A DNA stretch of 64,000 nucleotides from AP-15 sp963735445 (GTDB taxonomy: Bacteria; Pseudomonadota; Alphaproteobacteria; ATCC43930; CGMCC-115725), in assembly GCA_963735445.1 (NCBI GenBank), contig CAVTLC010000055.1:1-64000 (forward strand), given 5' to 3'. The position numbers and the translations under genes were made by a program. Shown piece after piece: positions 8,248-17,119 of this stretch. Below the pieces are notes generated by a model, which saw only the letters and a list, made by a program, of their open reading frames with translations, did no database searches and had not been told where the DNA came from. The first letter of the stretch is position 1, and the number at the start of each line of letters is the position of its first letter.

Positions 8248-10038
8248 ATGGCTAAAACCGTTAGCGACTTCTTCTGGGAACGCCTTTCTGCTTGGGGTAT
8301 CAAGCGAATATTCGGATATCCCGGAGACGGCATCAACGGGCTGGTCGGCGCACTGGCTCGCGCCGGCGACCGGTTCGAATTTGTCCAGGCGCGGCACGAG
8401 GAAATGGCCGCGTTCATGGCTTCCGCCCACGCGAAATTTACCGGCGATATCGGGGTGTGTTTGGCGACCTCGGGGCCGGGGGCAATCCATTTGCTCAACG
8501 GGCTTTACGATGCGCAGATGGATCATCAGCCGGTATTGGCAATTGTCGGGCAGCAGGCGCGAACCGCATTGGGCGGGCATTACCAGCAAGAAGTCGATTT
8601 GATTTCGCTGTACAAGGACGTCGCCGGCGAATACGTCCACATGGCGACCGAGCCGGCGCAAGTGCGTCAACTGATTGACCGCGCAGTGCGCATTGCCAAG
8701 GCCGAGCGCTGCGTCACCTGCATCATCATGCCGAACGACCTTCAGGAAGAAGACGCGGTCGAATCGCCGCCGCAAAAACACGGCGCCATTCTGACTGGCA
8801 TCGGCTATGACGCGCCCGACGTGGTTCCCGCTCAAAAAGAGCTCGAACGCGCAGCTCGGGTGCTCAACGACGGCAAAAAGGTGGCAATGCTGGTCGGGGC
8901 CGGCGCGCTTCACGCTACTGACGAGGTCATCGAAGTCGCTAATAAGCTTGGCGCCGGTGTTGCCAAGGCGTTGCTCGGTAAAGCCGCACTGCCGGACGAT
9001 CTGCCGTTTGTCACGGGTTCGATTGGGTTGCTGGGTACCCGGCCGAGCTACGAGATGATGACCGGCTGCGACACGCTGTTCATGATCGGATCGCGCTTTC
9101 CGTATACGGAATTCCTCCCAGAGGAGGGGCAGGCGCGCGGCGTCCAAATCGATCTCGACCCCAAAATGGTCAGCATGCGCTACCCGATGGAGGTCAATCT
9201 TATTGGCGACAGCGCCAAGACATTGCGCAAATTATTGCCATTGCTCGAACACAAGCAGGACCGCTCGTGGCGCGAGACGATCGAGAATAACGTCAAGGAG
9301 TGGTGGGAAACCCTCAAAAACCGCGCCATGAACGATGCGAACCCGATTAACCCACAGCGCGTTTTTTGGGAATTGTCCCCGCGTCTGCCGGAGAAGTGCA
9401 TCATCGCCTGCGATACCGGCTCGGGCACCAATTGGTATGCCCGCGACATCAAGATCCGGCGCGGCATGATGGCTTCGGTTTCCGGTTCGCTGGCGACGAT
9501 GGGCCCCGGCATGCCGTATGCGATTGCCGCGAAATTCGCCTATCCCGATCGCCCGGTATTGGCGCTCTGCGGCGACGGCGCATTGCAGATGAATGGCATG
9601 AACGAGCTGATCACGGTCGCCAAATACTGGAAAAAGTGGAGCGATCCTCGACTGATCGTGCTCGCGCTGAATAATCGTGATCTCAACCAGGTCACCTGGG
9701 AAATGCGCGCGCAGGCAGGCAATCCGAAATTCGAGGCGACGCAGGACCTGCCCGATGTCCGCTATTCGCAATACGCCGAGCAGCTTGGGCTCAAAGGAGT
9801 TTTCGTCGACAAGCCCGATCAAATCGGCGCCGCGTGGGAAGCCGCCTTCGCGTCAGATCGGCCGTTTGTGCTGGAGGCCTTCACCGATCCTGACGTCCCG
9901 CCCCTGCCGCCTCACATTACGCTGAAGCAGGCACAAGCCTTTACCTCGACCCTCATCAAGGGCGACCCAAGCGAATGGCGGGTCATCAAGGAGACCGCTA
10001 AGGAAGTCATCGCCGACCTGTTGCCGAGCCGGAGTTGA
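8248..10038 (+). CDS. Thiamine-pyrophosphate enzyme, pyruvate oxidase/PoxB-like
   Basis: 596 residues. It has the three-domain ThDP fold: N-terminal PYR domain with GYPGDGINGL and the activating Glu in ARHEEMAAFMA (about residue 50) plus ATSGPGAIHLLNGLYDA; a central FAD/ADP-type domain (VGAGAL, GSRFPYTEFL); and a C-terminal PP domain with the ThDP motif GDGALQMNGMNELITVAKY (from about residue 441) closing with LNNRDLN. It resembles pyruvate dehydrogenase (quinone)/pyruvate oxidase and YdaP-type proteins; substrate not certain. ATG 8248 is preceded by GAGG. It is the first gene of a five-gene operon; its TGA overlaps the start of the next frame. Confidence 0.85.
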   Translation: MAKTVSDFFWERLSAWGIKRIFGYPGDGINGLVGALARAGDRFEFVQARHEEMAAFMASAHAKFTGDIGVCLATSGPGAIHLLNGLYDAQMDHQPVLAIVGQQARTALGGHYQQEVDLISLYKDVAGEYVHMATEPAQVRQLIDRAVRIAKAERCVTCIIMPNDLQEEDAVESPPQKHGAILTGIGYDAPDVVPAQKELERAARVLNDGKKVAMLVGAGALHATDEVIEVANKLGAGVAKALLGKAALPDDLPFVTGSIGLLGTRPSYEMMTGCDTLFMIGSRFPYTEFLPEEGQARGVQIDLDPKMVSMRYPMEVNLIGDSAKTLRKLLPLLEHKQDRSWRETIENNVKEWWETLKNRAMNDANPINPQRVFWELSPRLPEKCIIACDTGSGTNWYARDIKIRRGMMASVSGSLATMGPGMPYAIAAKFAYPDRPVLALCGDGALQMNGMNELITVAKYWKKWSDPRLIVLALNNRDLNQVTWEMRAQAGNPKFEATQDLPDVRYSQYAEQLGLKGVFVDKPDQIGAAWEAAFASDRPFVLEAFTDPDVPPLPPHITLKQAQAFTSTLIKGDPSEWRVIKETAKEVIADLLPSRS

Positions 10039-11132
10039 CCGGGGCTACTGTCGCCGGCCGCGAGGTTGTGGCCGGAGCGGTCGCCGACCGGCCGGCTATT
10101 GCATCACCGGGTTTAGCGCGGTCCAACAAGGGAATGAGGATCCCGGTGCATTCGTCCCGGCGGGTTGCTCCCGGGACGATGCCGGTCCAGCCGCCGCAAC
10201 GGCGACCGGCGGCGCGGCGGTTTGGCGCGGGCGTGTTGGTTGCTGGCCTGGCAGCACTCGGCGCTCTTGCAATCTATCGGTTGATCGAAAAACCGCGGCG
10301 CACGGTCCCGCATCAAGAGGAAGAGCCGCCGCACATCTCAGCGGCGCGGCGTCTCAACGGCGCCGCCGCGATGCTCTCGTTCAGTGTCGTGGCTGATAGC
10401 GCCATGGAACATTACCGGGGCGCTTTTCATAACCCCGCGATGTATCTGGCGCCGACCGTCTCGGCGATCACTCTCGCCAATAGCTTGCACATGACTGCGA
10501 CGCCGGCGCATTTTGGCGCCGGACGAACGATGCTCGCCGGTCTTGCCCTTGCCACCGGGCTCGGCGGTTTCGGCTTCCATGCCTACAATCTCACCAAGCG
10601 CGAAGGCGGCTTTGATTTGGCGAACCTGTTTTATGGTGCGCCGCTGGGCGCTCCGTTCGCGCTGACATTGGCGGGGCTCGCCGGGCTCGGCGCCTCGCGC
10701 CTTGTCCTCGAGGGCGAGCGCCACGAGCCCGGAAGGCTGCTCGGGCGCCCCGCCGGTCCGGTTCTTGCGCGGGCGACAGCAGTGGGCCTGATCGGCACGA
10801 CGGCGGAAGCGGCATTGCTGCATTTCCGCGGCGCGTACCACGATCCCTTTATGTTTGTGCCGGTGACCCTGCCGCCATTGACCGCATTGCTCTTGGCGCT
10901 CGCCGCAAGCAACCCCAGTCTGATCGGCGTGGCCGAACAAATGCTGCGAGCGACTGCGGCAATGGGCATTGCCGGTAGTGGATTTCACGCTTACGGCATC
11001 AGCCGCAATATGGGCGGCTTTTATAATTGGAGCCAAAATCTGTTTAATGGGCCGCCATTGCCGGCACCGCCATCATTTACTGGCGTCGCACTCGCCGGAC
11101 TGGGCGCGCTCAGATTGATGGAAGAACGCTGA
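10035..11132 (+). CDS. Internally duplicated multi-pass membrane protein
   Basis: No family recognised. After a 60-residue basic leader (a start at ATG 10134 is also possible) there is a first helix (GVLVAGLAALGALAIY), then two homologous halves. Half 1: MEHYRGAFHNPAMYLAP ... GFGFHAYNLTKREGGF ... GAPLGAPFALTLAGLAGLGASRL. Half 2: LLHFRGAYHDPFMFVP ... GSGFHAYGISRNMGGF ... GPPLPAPPSFTGVALAGLGALRL. Each half has about four hydrophobic segments and three matching histidines. It lies between a ThDP enzyme and a gluconate-dehydrogenase-like pair (1-base TGATG overlap with the next gene), so a membrane anchor or electron-transfer role is a reasonable inference only. Confidence 0.7.
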   Translation: MTGATVAGREVVAGAVADRPAIASPGLARSNKGMRIPVHSSRRVAPGTMPVQPPQRRPAARRFGAGVLVAGLAALGALAIYRLIEKPRRTVPHQEEEPPHISAARRLNGAAAMLSFSVVADSAMEHYRGAFHNPAMYLAPTVSAITLANSLHMTATPAHFGAGRTMLAGLALATGLGGFGFHAYNLTKREGGFDLANLFYGAPLGAPFALTLAGLAGLGASRLVLEGERHEPGRLLGRPAGPVLARATAVGLIGTTAEAALLHFRGAYHDPFMFVPVTLPPLTALLLALAASNPSLIGVAEQMLRATAAMGIAGSGFHAYGISRNMGGFYNWSQNLFNGPPLPAPPSFTGVALAGLGALRLMEER

Positions 11133-11749
11133 TGAGCGACGCCTTTCATCCCCGCTATCCGACCTACGATGTTCTGGATAAATGGGATTCGCCGTCGTGG
11201 AATGACCAGACCCGGGCGGTCGTCAAAAAGCGGCTTACTGAAATACCCGAGCGGCGCTTTTTTACCGAGACCGAGTGGGACATCCTGAGCGCGATTTGCG
11301 ACCGACTGATCCCGCAACCTGATCGCGGTGATGATCCGGTTCCGATTGTGCCGTTCCTCGATGAGAAATTGCACAAGAACCAGGGTAACGGTTACCGCTA
11401 TCAGGGGATGCCGCCGATGCGAGAGGCGTGGCGGCAAGGGATCAGGGCAATCGACGACGAAGCCCGGCTGCGCTGGGGCGGAGGATTTCGCGAATTACCC
11501 CATAATCAGCAAGATGCGGTATTGCGCGCAATTCAACATAACGACGTCCGCAGCGATGCCTGGCACGGATTGCCGCCAAAGCGGTTCTTTTCGAGCCAGC
11601 TGCTAAGGGACGTCGTCAGCGTCTATTACGCGCACCCGGCGGCCTGGAACGAAATCGGGTTTGGCGGGCCGGCCTCGCCGCGCGGCTATGTCCGGCTCGG
11701 CTTTAACCGGCGCGATCCGTGGGAAGCCGAAGAGCGTCACGATGGATAA
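11132..11749 (+). CDS. Gluconate 2-dehydrogenase subunit 3 family protein
   Basis: 205 residues. The core RRFFTETEWDILSAICDRLIPQ, the PFLDEKLHKN region and LPHNQQDAVLRAIQ, FFSSQLLRDVVSVYYAHP, WNEIGFGGPASPRGY match the small subunit that accompanies GMC-type membrane dehydrogenases (gluconate, sorbitol, fructose). Family members are usually exported by the Tat pathway and partner a flavoprotein. Here there is no twin-arginine or other signal peptide, so the complex is probably cytoplasmic. The gene overlaps both neighbours (1 base upstream; 8 bases with the GMC gene), which supports a 1:1 partnership. Confidence 0.8.
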   Translation: MSDAFHPRYPTYDVLDKWDSPSWNDQTRAVVKKRLTEIPERRFFTETEWDILSAICDRLIPQPDRGDDPVPIVPFLDEKLHKNQGNGYRYQGMPPMREAWRQGIRAIDDEARLRWGGGFRELPHNQQDAVLRAIQHNDVRSDAWHGLPPKRFFSSQLLRDVVSVYYAHPAAWNEIGFGGPASPRGYVRLGFNRRDPWEAEERHDG

Positions 11750-13370
11750 TCCGCGGGCCAAGGACGGGCGCGCCCCCGATGTTTTTCATCGCGGCGGCTG
11801 GATCCCGATGCGCTGCTACAGCGACGAGGACGAGGTCGATTTTGCAATCGTCGGCACCGGCGCCGGCGGCGGCACGCTGGCCTGCAAACTGGCCGAGGCG
11901 GGGTTCTCCGTCGTCGGGTTTGATGCCGGCCCATTTTGGCGACCATTGGAGGATTTCGCGTCCGACGAATACGAACAGGAAAAGCTTTATTGGCTTGGCG
12001 AGCGCATCACCGGCGGCGATGACCCGATCGAATTCGGCAGCAACAACAGCGGCCAGAGTGTGGGTGGCAGCACCGTCCATTTCCAAATGGTGTCGCTGCG
12101 CTTTAGACCGGAGCGCTTTAAGGCTCGCTCGCAAATGGGCTACGCGGTCGACTGGCCGATTTCTCCGCAGGAGATGTGGCATTACTACGATCTGACCGAG
12201 GATGCGCTAAAGATTTCCGGACCGGTCAATTACCCTTGGGGCCCGCCGCGCCCGCGTTATCCTTATCGTCAGCACGAGATGAATGCCGCGGGCCTAATCC
12301 TGGCGCGCGGCTGCGAGGCGCTTGGCGTCAAATGGGCCGCAACCCCGCTGGCGACGATCTCAGCGCCGCGCGGCAAGTCGCCTCCCTGCGTCTATCGCGG
12401 GTTTTGCAAGATCGGCTGTTCGACCAACGCCAAGCAAAGCGCACTGATTACCTGGATCCCACGCGCGATCCATGCCGGAGCCGAGATCCGCGATCTTGCA
12501 ATGGTTGGCCGGATCGATGTCGGCGGCAACGGCAAGGTCACTGGCCTGCAATATCATCGCGAAGGTCAGTGGCGGCGGCAGCGCGCCAAGAATGTTGTCG
12601 TCGCTGGCTATGCCATCGAAACCCCTCGGCTGCTGTTGAACTCCGCCTGCCCGCAATTCCCCGATGGCCTTGCCAATAGCAGCGGCATGGTCGGCAAGTT
12701 CCTGATGGTGCAGTCGAACCACGCGGTCTACGGCATCTTCGACGAGGAAATCCGCTGGTACAAGGCGCCGCCGTCATTGGCGATTACCGAACACTGGAAC
12801 TACACCGACACCGGTAAAGACTTTCCCGGCGGCTACGCCTTTATGAGCCAGGGGCCGTTGCCGATCGACTGGGCGCATGCGATGGCTTCGTCGCGTGGAT
12901 TGTGGGGCATGGAGCTCCGCGATGAAATGGCGAAGTACAATCACCAAGCCGGGCTCAAGATCGTCGGTGAGGTGTTACCGCAGGAAAGCAACCGGGTTGA
13001 ATTGACGGACGAGACCGACGAGCTGGGTCTGCCTATCCCCCGCACCACGTTTTCATACGGCCCTGACGATAGAAAGCTTTTCGAGCACGCGGTGCACTTT
13101 ATGACCGAAGCGCTCAAAGCCGCAGGCGGCAAAGAGTTATGGTCAGCCGGCGACACCGCTCATCTCGGCGGCACCTGCCGAATGGGCACCGATCCGAAAG
13201 ACAGCGTCACCAATGCCGACGGACGATGCTGGGACATTCCCAATCTTTGGGTGTGCGACGGCTCGCTGATGCCGACCGTGGCAGGCGTTAATCCTTCACT
13301 GACAATCCAAGCGCTCGCCTGGCGTATTGCCGATCGCATTCGCGAAATGGCGCGGCGCGGGGAATTGTAG
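11742..13370 (+). CDS. GMC family FAD-dependent oxidoreductase
   Basis: 542 residues. The Rossmann motif VDFAIVGTGAGGGTLACKL binds FAD; GGSTVHFQM fits the second GMC signature region; the C-terminal block has HLGGTCRMGTDP and the conserved VNPSLTIQALA segment carrying the catalytic His/Asn-type residues. CVYRGFCKIGC (about residue 217) is a Cys cluster also seen in gluconate/glucose-type dehydrogenases. Start ATG 11742 (ATGGATAA overlap with the upstream stop) is preferred over longer in-frame starts lying within the previous gene. No signal peptide is present. It is the catalytic partner of the subunit-3 protein; probable substrate a sugar, polyol or sugar acid. Confidence 0.85.
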   Translation: MDNPRAKDGRAPDVFHRGGWIPMRCYSDEDEVDFAIVGTGAGGGTLACKLAEAGFSVVGFDAGPFWRPLEDFASDEYEQEKLYWLGERITGGDDPIEFGSNNSGQSVGGSTVHFQMVSLRFRPERFKARSQMGYAVDWPISPQEMWHYYDLTEDALKISGPVNYPWGPPRPRYPYRQHEMNAAGLILARGCEALGVKWAATPLATISAPRGKSPPCVYRGFCKIGCSTNAKQSALITWIPRAIHAGAEIRDLAMVGRIDVGGNGKVTGLQYHREGQWRRQRAKNVVVAGYAIETPRLLLNSACPQFPDGLANSSGMVGKFLMVQSNHAVYGIFDEEIRWYKAPPSLAITEHWNYTDTGKDFPGGYAFMSQGPLPIDWAHAMASSRGLWGMELRDEMAKYNHQAGLKIVGEVLPQESNRVELTDETDELGLPIPRTTFSYGPDDRKLFEHAVHFMTEALKAAGGKELWSAGDTAHLGGTCRMGTDPKDSVTNADGRCWDIPNLWVCDGSLMPTVAGVNPSLTIQALAWRIADRIREMARRGEL

Positions 13371-13379
13371 GGCCCGGTA

Positions 13380-14843
13380 ATGGATCAGATCGAGCAGCTG
13401 CCCACCGAAATCTCTAACCCGCCGGTGGCAAACGCGCCTCGGCCGCGGCCGGCAAACGCATCGGCGAGGAACGCCCCGGGCATCGGCGCAGCTCTCGCCG
13501 CACTCGGCATCGCCGGCGGCGCATTGGCGCTCGCCAGCCGACGCGGTTACGGCGGCGGATGGCGGGCTGCTCCGCCTCTGGCCCCGGCCGACCGGACCTT
13601 GGCGTGGGCCTCGCCAGCGGTTCTCGCCGGGAATCCGAGGCGCCGATTTTATTCGGGCATCAACCACGAAGAGGCGGTCACGATCGAGGATCTGCGCGCG
13701 ATGGCGCATCGCCGCCTGCCCGGCTTTGTGACCGAATATCTCGAGGCCGGTGGCGAGGACGAGGCGGCGCTGGCGCGCAACATCGCGGCCTTGGCCGATT
13801 GGCGCTTTTTGCATCGTTCGCTCGTCGATGTGTCGCAGCGCGACGTCTCGACCGTGCTGTTCGGCCGCAAGACCGAAATACCGCTTGCGGTAGCTCCAAC
13901 CGGATTTAACGGCTTGTTCTGGCCGCATGCCGATCTGCGCCTTGCCGAAGCAGCGGCGGCGGCGGGCGTGCCGTTTGCGCAAAGCACAATGTCGAACGAT
14001 CTGATGTCGCGTGTCGCCCGGGTGCCGGGGCTGCGCTACTGGTGGCAACTCTACGTGTTCGGGCCGGCTGAAATCCGCAACACCCTGATTTCGCGAGCGC
14101 GGGACAATGGCTGCGAGGCGCTGATCGTCACCGTCGATGCGCAAATCTACGGCAACCGCGAATGGCATAAGCGCACGATGGCTGGGCCGACGTCTCTCGG
14201 TTGGAATGCGAAGTTTGACGCGCTGATGCACCCGCGGTGGCTGACCGCTGGGATACTGACCCATGGCCTGCCGAGCTTTGAAAATGTCATCGAATTTGTG
14301 CCAAAGGACAAACGCAGCCTGTTCGACAGCGCGCACTGGATCCGCTCGCAAATGGACCGGGCGCTGAACTGGGACACCATCGCCCGTATTCGTGAGAGCT
14401 GGCCGCGCAAGCTGATTATCAAAGGGCTGCTGACGGTCGACGATTGCGTGCGCGCCGCGGAAATCGGCGCCGATGCGGTCGCCATCTCGAACCATGGCGG
14501 GCGTCAGCTCGACTGGGCGGTCGCTCCGCTCGACCTGTTGCCGGCGGTGCGCCGCGCGGTTGGCGACCGGCTGACGATCTTGGTCGATGGCGGGATGCGG
14601 CGCGGCACCGATGTGATCAAGGCCCTGGCGCTTGGCGCTGATGCGGTCCTGGCCGGCCGCGCAATCCTGTATGGTGTGGCCGCAGCCGGGAGGGACGGGG
14701 CAAAGAAGGCCCTCGACATCATTCGTGAGGAGATCGATCGCGATCTAGGTCTCCTTGGCGTGCCGTCATTCTCGGCGCTCAATTCGCGACTGCTCGTGCG
14801 TGCCAGCCAGCTTTCCCAGGCCGATACCGCCGGCGTTTACTGA
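13380..14843 (+). CDS. FMN-dependent alpha-hydroxyacid oxidase/dehydrogenase
   Basis: 487 residues, longer than typical (about 380) because of an N-terminal extension with a hydrophobic segment GIGAALAALGIAGGALALASR that could be a membrane anchor. The TIM-barrel domain has IPLAVAPTGFNGLFWPHAD, STMSNDLM, YWWQLYVF, LIVTVDAQIYGNREWHKR, and the FMN/substrate motif AISNHGGRQLDW with LVDGGMRRGTDVIKALALGADAVLAGR. This is the lactate/mandelate/glycolate dehydrogenase family. It starts 9 bases after the GMC gene and ends in a 7-base convergent overlap with the AI-2E permease gene. The anchor suggests quinone-linked lactate- or mandelate-type dehydrogenation. Confidence 0.85.
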   Translation: MDQIEQLPTEISNPPVANAPRPRPANASARNAPGIGAALAALGIAGGALALASRRGYGGGWRAAPPLAPADRTLAWASPAVLAGNPRRRFYSGINHEEAVTIEDLRAMAHRRLPGFVTEYLEAGGEDEAALARNIAALADWRFLHRSLVDVSQRDVSTVLFGRKTEIPLAVAPTGFNGLFWPHADLRLAEAAAAAGVPFAQSTMSNDLMSRVARVPGLRYWWQLYVFGPAEIRNTLISRARDNGCEALIVTVDAQIYGNREWHKRTMAGPTSLGWNAKFDALMHPRWLTAGILTHGLPSFENVIEFVPKDKRSLFDSAHWIRSQMDRALNWDTIARIRESWPRKLIIKGLLTVDDCVRAAEIGADAVAISNHGGRQLDWAVAPLDLLPAVRRAVGDRLTILVDGGMRRGTDVIKALALGADAVLAGRAILYGVAAAGRDGAKKALDIIREEIDRDLGLLGVPSFSALNSRLLVRASQLSQADTAGVY

Positions 14844-16007
14844 CCCGGCGCGGCGCGGGCCTCGCCGGACCGTGCAGTCGCCAGCGCCACGCCGCCGGTT
14901 CGCGTCTCGGGGGCGACCGGTTCGGCATAGTAATGCTCAAGCGTAATCTTGACGCACACCACAGCCGGGACCGCCAGCAGCAGACCGACTACCCCGAACA
15001 GGATCGCCCCGCAGACAAACGAGATAATCACGACGACGGGGTGAATTCTCGCGGCTTCTCCCAAGACGATTGGCCCTACGACATTGTCGATCGACAGCCG
15101 CAGTGCCATCGCAAAGCCGAAGAGGAGTGCCGCCGACCAGATTCCGCCCTGCTGCACGGCGATGATCGCGACGATCGTTCCGGAAGCGAAAGGCCCGATG
15201 ACTGGGATGAGTTCGAGCACTCCCACGAGTTATCGACAGCAGGATCGCGTGAGGCAGGTGAAAGATCAGCGCAAAACCGATCCATGCCGCGACGGCCGTG
15301 TAAAACACTACGACGCAAAGCCCAATCAGGTAGCGGCGCAGCATCGGGACGATTTTAGGGAGCAGATCCTCGACCGAGCGGCGCCGCTCGGGCGGCAGCA
15401 GCCAGATCGCGCCAGCGGCCAACCTTGGCGCCGATATCATGAAATACGGCATTAGAACCAAGGTCAGGATTGTCCCGAACAAGATCGAGCCGGCTATGCT
15501 TGCAATACCCTTGACGGCACTAAACCCGACGACGCCGCTCATCGCTGCGCCCAATGCTTTTACCGCCTTGTCGGGCGTGTAGGTTTCGCCGAATACGGTA
15601 ATGCCTTTGTTGCCGAGAATTTCGGTAAGAAAATGCCGAAGTATATCGGGGGCACGCGCCACGACGCTCATCAGGTCGCTGACCGCCGTAGTTCCGATCC
15701 AATAGCCAGCGCCGCCCAGGAGCGCCAAAATCAGCAGAAAAAACCCGGCCGCGACCGGCCAGCGCGGGCTTCCTAGACGGTGCTGAAGGGATTTGATCCA
15801 CGGGTCCGTCACGAATGCGACCGCGATCGCAAACACGAAGGGGAGCAGCGCAACACGAATTTCGTAAAGCAGGACGGCGAGCACCGCTAGCACCGCTGCG
15901 AGCGCCCATCCTCCAACAAATGAGCGGCGGCGCCTCGGAGGCTCCGGTTCGGGCGTTATGCGCCGCCCGCCGCGGTCTTGATCACTCGGTATGTTCGTCC
16001 CTTCCAC
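14837..16007 (-). CDS. AI-2E family transporter 1 (frameshifted)
   Basis: PerM/YdiK-type eight-helix permease. From GTG 16007 the product reads MEGTNIPSDQDRGG, then helices WALAAVLAVLAVLLYEI, VAAGFFLLILALLGGAGYW and the GFSAVKGIASIAGSILFG–LVLMPYFMI region. Frame is lost near 15,230; the other frame supplies VGVLELIPVIGPFASG, the family's hallmark 'LIPxIGP' motif, and DNVVGPIVLGEAARIHPVVVI to the end. One extra base explains the length (1,171). The start overlaps the 3' end of the glycosyltransferase gene by 52 bases. Substrate unknown; members of the family are linked to autoinducer export or ion antiport. Confidence 0.8.
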
Positions 16008-17119
16008 GTGACTCGCCCGCTGAGCTGAGTGATGACACTGTGACAGGCGAGACACGCGACAGCAGTGTAGCCGATCGAGAACATCAGACTGAAAACGACT
16101 GGAATTCGGAAATGGCGCGCGGTGCCGATATGAATTCCGATCAGGACAGCCGAGCCGACCAGCGCCAAAGCAGCGCCCACCACCGTCAGCAGGGAAGGCT
16201 GGGCAATTGCCGTCCACAAGACACCGAACGGCAGCAGCAACCCTGCCCAGCCGAAAATCAGGGTAGCAACGGCTGCAAGCAAGGTGGCCCGCACGCTTCC
16301 CAATGCCTCGGCCGCGTTCTTCAAGAAGCCTTCCCAGAGCGATCCTAGATCGCGATACATCCGAGTCTCGGCAAGATCGTCGGCGGCCATAACCAGCAAG
16401 CCAAGACCCTGAGCCTTGATCCGCGCGGCCAGCGCCAGATCTTCGCAGATCTCGTTCCGCACCGCCGCGTGACCGCCAACGTCAAAATAGGCCTCTCGCC
16501 GGACCAATAGAAATTGGCCGTTGACGATGTCCTGTGATGCCGGGTCGAACCGCTTGGCGCAAGCCAGCACCAGCATGCCAGCGGGAATTACGAGTCGCTC
16601 CCAAAAGCTGCCAAGCGCCTGCCGCGGATGCAGGGAGAGCATGTCGACGCGCCGCGTTTCGGCGGCTGTGATCGCCGCGGCGATCAGCGGAGGTGCGGCG
16701 CGGACATCGGCGTCGACAAAACAAAGCCAGTCGCCATCGGCGAGCGCCGCGCCGCGCCAACAGGCATGCGGTTTGCCGGCCCATCCGGCGGGCAGCGGAC
16801 CGGCGTCAACCACCCTGATCCGAGGATCAGCCTCGACCCGGCGTTCTGCGATGGTCTTCGTGCCGTCTACGGAATTGTCATCGACAACGATAATGCAGCA
16901 CCGATCGAGACCCGTCTGCGCCGACAATCCAGCGAGACACAAGTCGATATTGTCGACCTCGTTGCGAGCCGGAACGATCACCGAGACCGGCGATGAAACG
17001 CGGGTACCCTCCGCGGCTGAAATCGTGGCGTGCTGGTAATTGCGAAATTGCCGAAGCGCCCGGGTCAACAAGTAGGCCACCAAACCGGCCCAGATCGCGC
17101 CGGCAATCAGACCAGGCAT
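15956..17119 (-). CDS. Family 2 glycosyltransferase, HpnB-like
   Basis: 387 residues from ATG 17119. N-terminal membrane helix (GLIAGAIWAGLVAYLLTRAL), then a GT-A domain: VSVIVPARNEVDNIDLCL, IIVVDDNSVDGT, LPAGWAGKPHACWRGA, WLCFVDADVR (DxD) and NEICEDLALAARIK (ED motif), followed by three or four C-terminal helices. This layout and the 'PAGWAGK' motif resemble hopanoid-associated HpnB and related membrane glycosyltransferases; no other hopanoid genes are here, so HpnB itself is unproven. The start overlaps the end of the upstream YkoP-like gene by 13 bases, and its own 3' end overlaps the start of AI-2E transporter 1, so these form one minus-strand operon. Confidence 0.75.
   Translation of the reverse strand: MPGLIAGAIWAGLVAYLLTRALRQFRNYQHATISAAEGTRVSSPVSVIVPARNEVDNIDLCLAGLSAQTGLDRCCIIVVDDNSVDGTKTIAERRVEADPRIRVVDAGPLPAGWAGKPHACWRGAALADGDWLCFVDADVRAAPPLIAAAITAAETRRVDMLSLHPRQALGSFWERLVIPAGMLVLACAKRFDPASQDIVNGQFLLVRREAYFDVGGHAAVRNEICEDLALAARIKAQGLGLLVMAADDLAETRMYRDLGSLWEGFLKNAAEALGSVRATLLAAVATLIFGWAGLLLPFGVLWTAIAQPSLLTVVGAALALVGSAVLIGIHIGTARHFRIPVVFSLMFSIGYTAVACLACHSVITQLSGRVTWKGRTYRVIKTAAGGA

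Noticed and set aside
11661..11742. Longer N-terminus for the GMC oxidoreductase
   Set aside because: The extra 27 residues overlap the end of the subunit-3 gene and are Arg-rich. ATG 11742 with the ATGGATAA overlap fits the family better.
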